64,000 nucleotides of DNA from Ignavibacteriales bacterium UBA1304 (lineage in GTDB: Bacteria; Bacteroidota; Ignavibacteria; Ignavibacteriales; Ignavibacteriaceae). Shown piece after piece: positions 61,493-64,000 of the stretch. Each line of letters begins with the position of its first letter. The stretch's first letter is position 1. Location of the stretch: contig DBTY01000021.1 of assembly GCA_002307295.1 (NCBI GenBank), positions 62,001 through 126,000 on the forward strand, in the 5' to 3' direction. The position numbers were made by a program, and so were the translations under genes. The notes beneath the pieces were generated by a model, which ran no database searches, was not told the origin of the DNA, and saw nothing but the letters and a program-made list of their open reading frames with translations.

Positions 61493-64000
61493 ATGGCAAA
61501 ATTTTTAGGCACGTATAATGTAATTCCTTCATTACCGGAAAATCTGGAATTATTGAGAAAGCTATCATTCAATTTACATTGGAGCTGGAACCAGGATACT
61601 TTGGAATTATTCAGACGTATTGATAGAGACCTTTGGGAAGAGACTCATCATAATCCGGTGATGATGCTTGGGAAAATAAGCCAGGAACGGCTTGAAGAGC
61701 TTACACATGACGACGGTTTCTTGGCGCATAAAAACAGAGCATATTACAACCTTGAAGTTTACTTGTCTGAAAAGACATGGTATCAAAAAAATTACGCAAA
61801 GTTAGAAGATTTTAATATTATTTATTTCTCTGCTGAATTTGGCCTTACAGAATGTTTACAAACATATTCTGGCGGTTTAGGAATTTTGGCCGGAGATCAT
61901 CTTAAAGCTGCAAGCGACCTTGGAATACCGCTGACAGGCATAGGCCTTCTTTATAAAGAAGGTTATTTCCAACAGTATTTAACCTCAGACGGATGGCAGC
62001 ATGAAAGATATGAAATAAACGACTTCCAGAATCAGCCAATGACTTTAGAGCTAAATGAAAACAATGAGCCCTTGATGATTGCTGTTGATTTTCCTGAAAG
62101 AAAAGTTTATTTCCAGGTCTGGAGAATTCAGGTTGGCAGAATACCATTGTATTTATTAGATACAAACGTTGCGCTAAATTCTGAAAGCGATAGAAAGATT
62201 ACGGAAACATTATACGGCGGAAATGCAGAGACAAGAATCCAGCAGGAAATTATTTTGGGTATTGGCGGAATAAAAACGCTTGAAGCTCTTAATATAAAAC
62301 CAGTCGTATGCCACATGAACGAAGGGCATTCTGCATTTTTATCTTTGGAAAGAATTAAAACGCTTATTCATAAATATGACTTAAGCTATGAAGAAGCCAA
62401 AGAAATTGGATTTTATTCAAATATATTTACAACGCATACTCCTGTGCCGGCCGGTATCGACGTTTTTGCAAATGAATTAATTGAGAAATATTTTGGCAAT
62501 TATTATCGCAACGAGCTAAAAATATCAGATAAAGAATTTTACGCGCTTGGCAATATTCATAAGGATAAAGAATCAAGCGTATTTAATATGGCGCATCTTG
62601 CAATGAACACTGCCGGTTTAATAAACGGCGTAAGCAAATTACACAGCGTGGTGTCTAAGAAAATGTGGGCCACTGGATATAAGGGCGTTCCGTTTAACGA
62701 AATTCCAATTGGATATGTTACAAACGGCGTTCATACGCGCTCTCATATTTCAAGAGAAATGGAAGAATTGTTTGTTCGCTACCTTGGCGAAAACTGGATA
62801 CATAACCCTGCCGCTCCAAATCTTTGGGAACGCATAGATAAGATTCCTGATGAGGAATTATGGCGCATACATGAACAGCGGAGAGAAAAATTAGTTACGT
62901 TTGTAAGAAGCAGACTGATTGAGCAAATTCAGGCAAGAGGCGGAAGCCAATCTGAAATTAATTCAGCTGCGGAAGTTTTAAATCCCCGCGCTTTGACAAT
63001 CGGCTTTGCAAGAAGATTTGCCACGTATAAACGCGCTACTCTTATATTCAAAGATATTGAACGACTAATAGACATTTTAGGCAGTAAAAATAAGCCTGTT
63101 CAGTTTATCTTTGCAGGTAAAGCCCATCCTAAAGACGACGAAGGGAAAAAACTCATACAAGAAATTTATCAGATGACTAAAGAAGAACAATTTAAAAAGA
63201 GAGTAGTTTTTCTTGAGAACTATGACATGAACGTTGCGCGATATATGGTTGAAGGCGCAGACATCTGGCTAAACAATCCACGCCGTCCATTAGAAGCAAG
63301 CGGCACGTCTGGTATGAAAGTTATTGCTAATGGAGGTTTGAACTTTAGCGTGTTAGACGGCTGGTGGGACGAAGGATTTGACCCTGAATTAGGCTGGAAG
63401 ATTGGTAATGGCGAAGAATATTCCGACCCTGATTATCAGGATGAAGTTGAATCAAGACAGCTTTACAATACCCTTGAAACAGATATCATCCCATTATTCT
63501 ATGAAAGAGGGGAAGACAGAATACCAAGAGGGTGGATGAAAAAAATTAAAGTGTCAATGAATAAGCTTGGTTCAGTTTTCAATACCCATAGAATGGTCAA
63601 TGAATATTTCACAAAATATTATTATCCAAGCTATCAGAAAAGACTTTTAATTTCGGATAAAAAATGGGAAAAAGCTAAAAAGCTTACAGCCTGGAAAAAT
63701 ATGGTTAAGACTAACTGGCATCTTGTTAATATAAAACATATTGAAACCGAAAATCAGCAAAAAGAGCTTAAAGTAAATGAAGACCTTATTTTGAGCGCTG
63801 AAATTGATCTTGGAAGCCTTACGCCTCAAGATGTGCAGGTTCAAATTTATTATGGCCTAATTGATAAACAGGATGATCCTAAGAACAATGAAACTGTAGT
63901 AATGAACCCTGAAATCAAAAAGACGCAGGATGGATTTTATAAATACGTTGGCAAAGTAAAATGCAAACACACAGGTCAACATGGATTTACTGTAAGAATA
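61493..64000 (+). CDS. Alpha-glucan phosphorylase, GT35 short type (3' partial)
   Basis: The frame is open from the ATG at 61493 to the end of the window, 836 codons, so the C-terminus is missing. The N-terminal DUF3417 part (LSFNLHWSWNQDTLELFRRI) marks the alpha-glucan phosphorylase subfamily common in this group. Other signatures are YFSAEFGLTECLQTYSGGLG, HMNEGHSAFLSLERI, GFARRFATYKRATLIF and NPRRPLEASGTSGMK, in which the last Lys binds pyridoxal phosphate. It releases glucose-1-phosphate from glycogen or other alpha-glucans. Together with the GH13 gene at 40.5 kb it points to alpha-glucan use. The upstream gene is separated by a strong terminator. Confidence 0.95.
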   Translation, partial: MAKFLGTYNVIPSLPENLELLRKLSFNLHWSWNQDTLELFRRIDRDLWEETHHNPVMMLGKISQERLEELTHDDGFLAHKNRAYYNLEVYLSEKTWYQKNYAKLEDFNIIYFSAEFGLTECLQTYSGGLGILAGDHLKAASDLGIPLTGIGLLYKEGYFQQYLTSDGWQHERYEINDFQNQPMTLELNENNEPLMIAVDFPERKVYFQVWRIQVGRIPLYLLDTNVALNSESDRKITETLYGGNAETRIQQEIILGIGGIKTLEALNIKPVVCHMNEGHSAFLSLERIKTLIHKYDLSYEEAKEIGFYSNIFTTHTPVPAGIDVFANELIEKYFGNYYRNELKISDKEFYALGNIHKDKESSVFNMAHLAMNTAGLINGVSKLHSVVSKKMWATGYKGVPFNEIPIGYVTNGVHTRSHISREMEELFVRYLGENWIHNPAAPNLWERIDKIPDEELWRIHEQRREKLVTFVRSRLIEQIQARGGSQSEINSAAEVLNPRALTIGFARRFATYKRATLIFKDIERLIDILGSKNKPVQFIFAGKAHPKDDEGKKLIQEIYQMTKEEQFKKRVVFLENYDMNVARYMVEGADIWLNNPRRPLEASGTSGMKVIANGGLNFSVLDGWWDEGFDPELGWKIGNGEEYSDPDYQDEVESRQLYNTLETDIIPLFYERGEDRIPRGWMKKIKVSMNKLGSVFNTHRMVNEYFTKYYYPSYQKRLLISDKKWEKAKKLTAWKNMVKTNWHLVNIKHIETENQQKELKVNEDLILSAEIDLGSLTPQDVQVQIYYGLIDKQDDPKNNETVVMNPEIKKTQDGFYKYVGKVKCKHTGQHGFTVRI

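Overview
The window looks like a chromosomal stretch from an AT-rich bacterium of the Bacteroidota/Chlorobiota group, most likely Ignavibacteria (Ignavibacterium/Melioribacter-like). Three kinds of evidence point there. Several secreted proteins end in a type IX secretion (T9SS) sorting domain of the SQNYPNPFNP type, and genes for the T9SS sortase PorU and its partner PorV are present. The respiratory genes encode an alternative complex III (ActABCDEF). Several upstream regions, most clearly those of the tRNAs, carry a TTTG / TAnnTTTG promoter pattern like that of Bacteroidota. No insertion sequence, phage, CRISPR array or plasmid gene was seen; this is core chromosome with a few unusual modules.

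Layout. 1-5.3 kb (+): the end of a secreted propeller protein, a fused FAD/Fe-S D-lactate dehydrogenase and a small outer-membrane barrel. 5.3-20.3 kb (mostly -): a tiny zinc-ribbon protein, ferritin, a secreted 5'-nucleotidase, a GlmU-like/GlmS amino-sugar pair, a large Asp-box propeller with T9SS signal, tRNA-Arg, and a housekeeping run (HIT protein, NtrC-type regulator, secreted unknown, MeaB, NadD, unknown, PrsW-like protease, J-domain protein). 20.4-22.2 kb (+): tRNA-Gln, tRNA-Glu, a 2Fe-2S ferredoxin, endonuclease III and an HD protein. 22.2-34.6 kb (+): a T9SS block of PorU, PorV, an M6-protease homologue whose HExxH site is destroyed, a peptidase-MA/TolB-propeller/outer-membrane-barrel fusion, and a DUF5683-like protein. 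34.7-42.4 kb (+): Der, Upp, a TPR protein, a Rel/SpoT enzyme, RuvX and an exported GH13 enzyme.

42.4-43.6 kb (+): two adjacent bacterial-microcompartment (BMC) shell genes with no enzyme or vertex gene beside them. The second carries a long charged tail and a small terminal helical domain. This is the most unusual part of the window. 43.7-47.2 kb: YbbR-like protein, thymidylate kinase, an S41 protease and a zinc-ribbon membrane protein.

47.4-58.3 kb (+): one respiratory gene set: pentaheme ActA, an unannotated 57-residue membrane peptide, ActB, ActC, a fused ActD-ActE, ActF, a membrane cytochrome c, cytochrome oxidase subunits III and IV (I and II are absent), and an eight-helix membrane protein with a C-terminal cytochrome c domain. 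It should carry electrons from menaquinol through ACIII and c-type hemes to a heme-copper oxidase. The window ends with an intact M6 metalloprotease carrying a T9SS signal and the first 836 codons of an alpha-glucan phosphorylase.

All functional names come from reading motifs in the translations; no database search was run.
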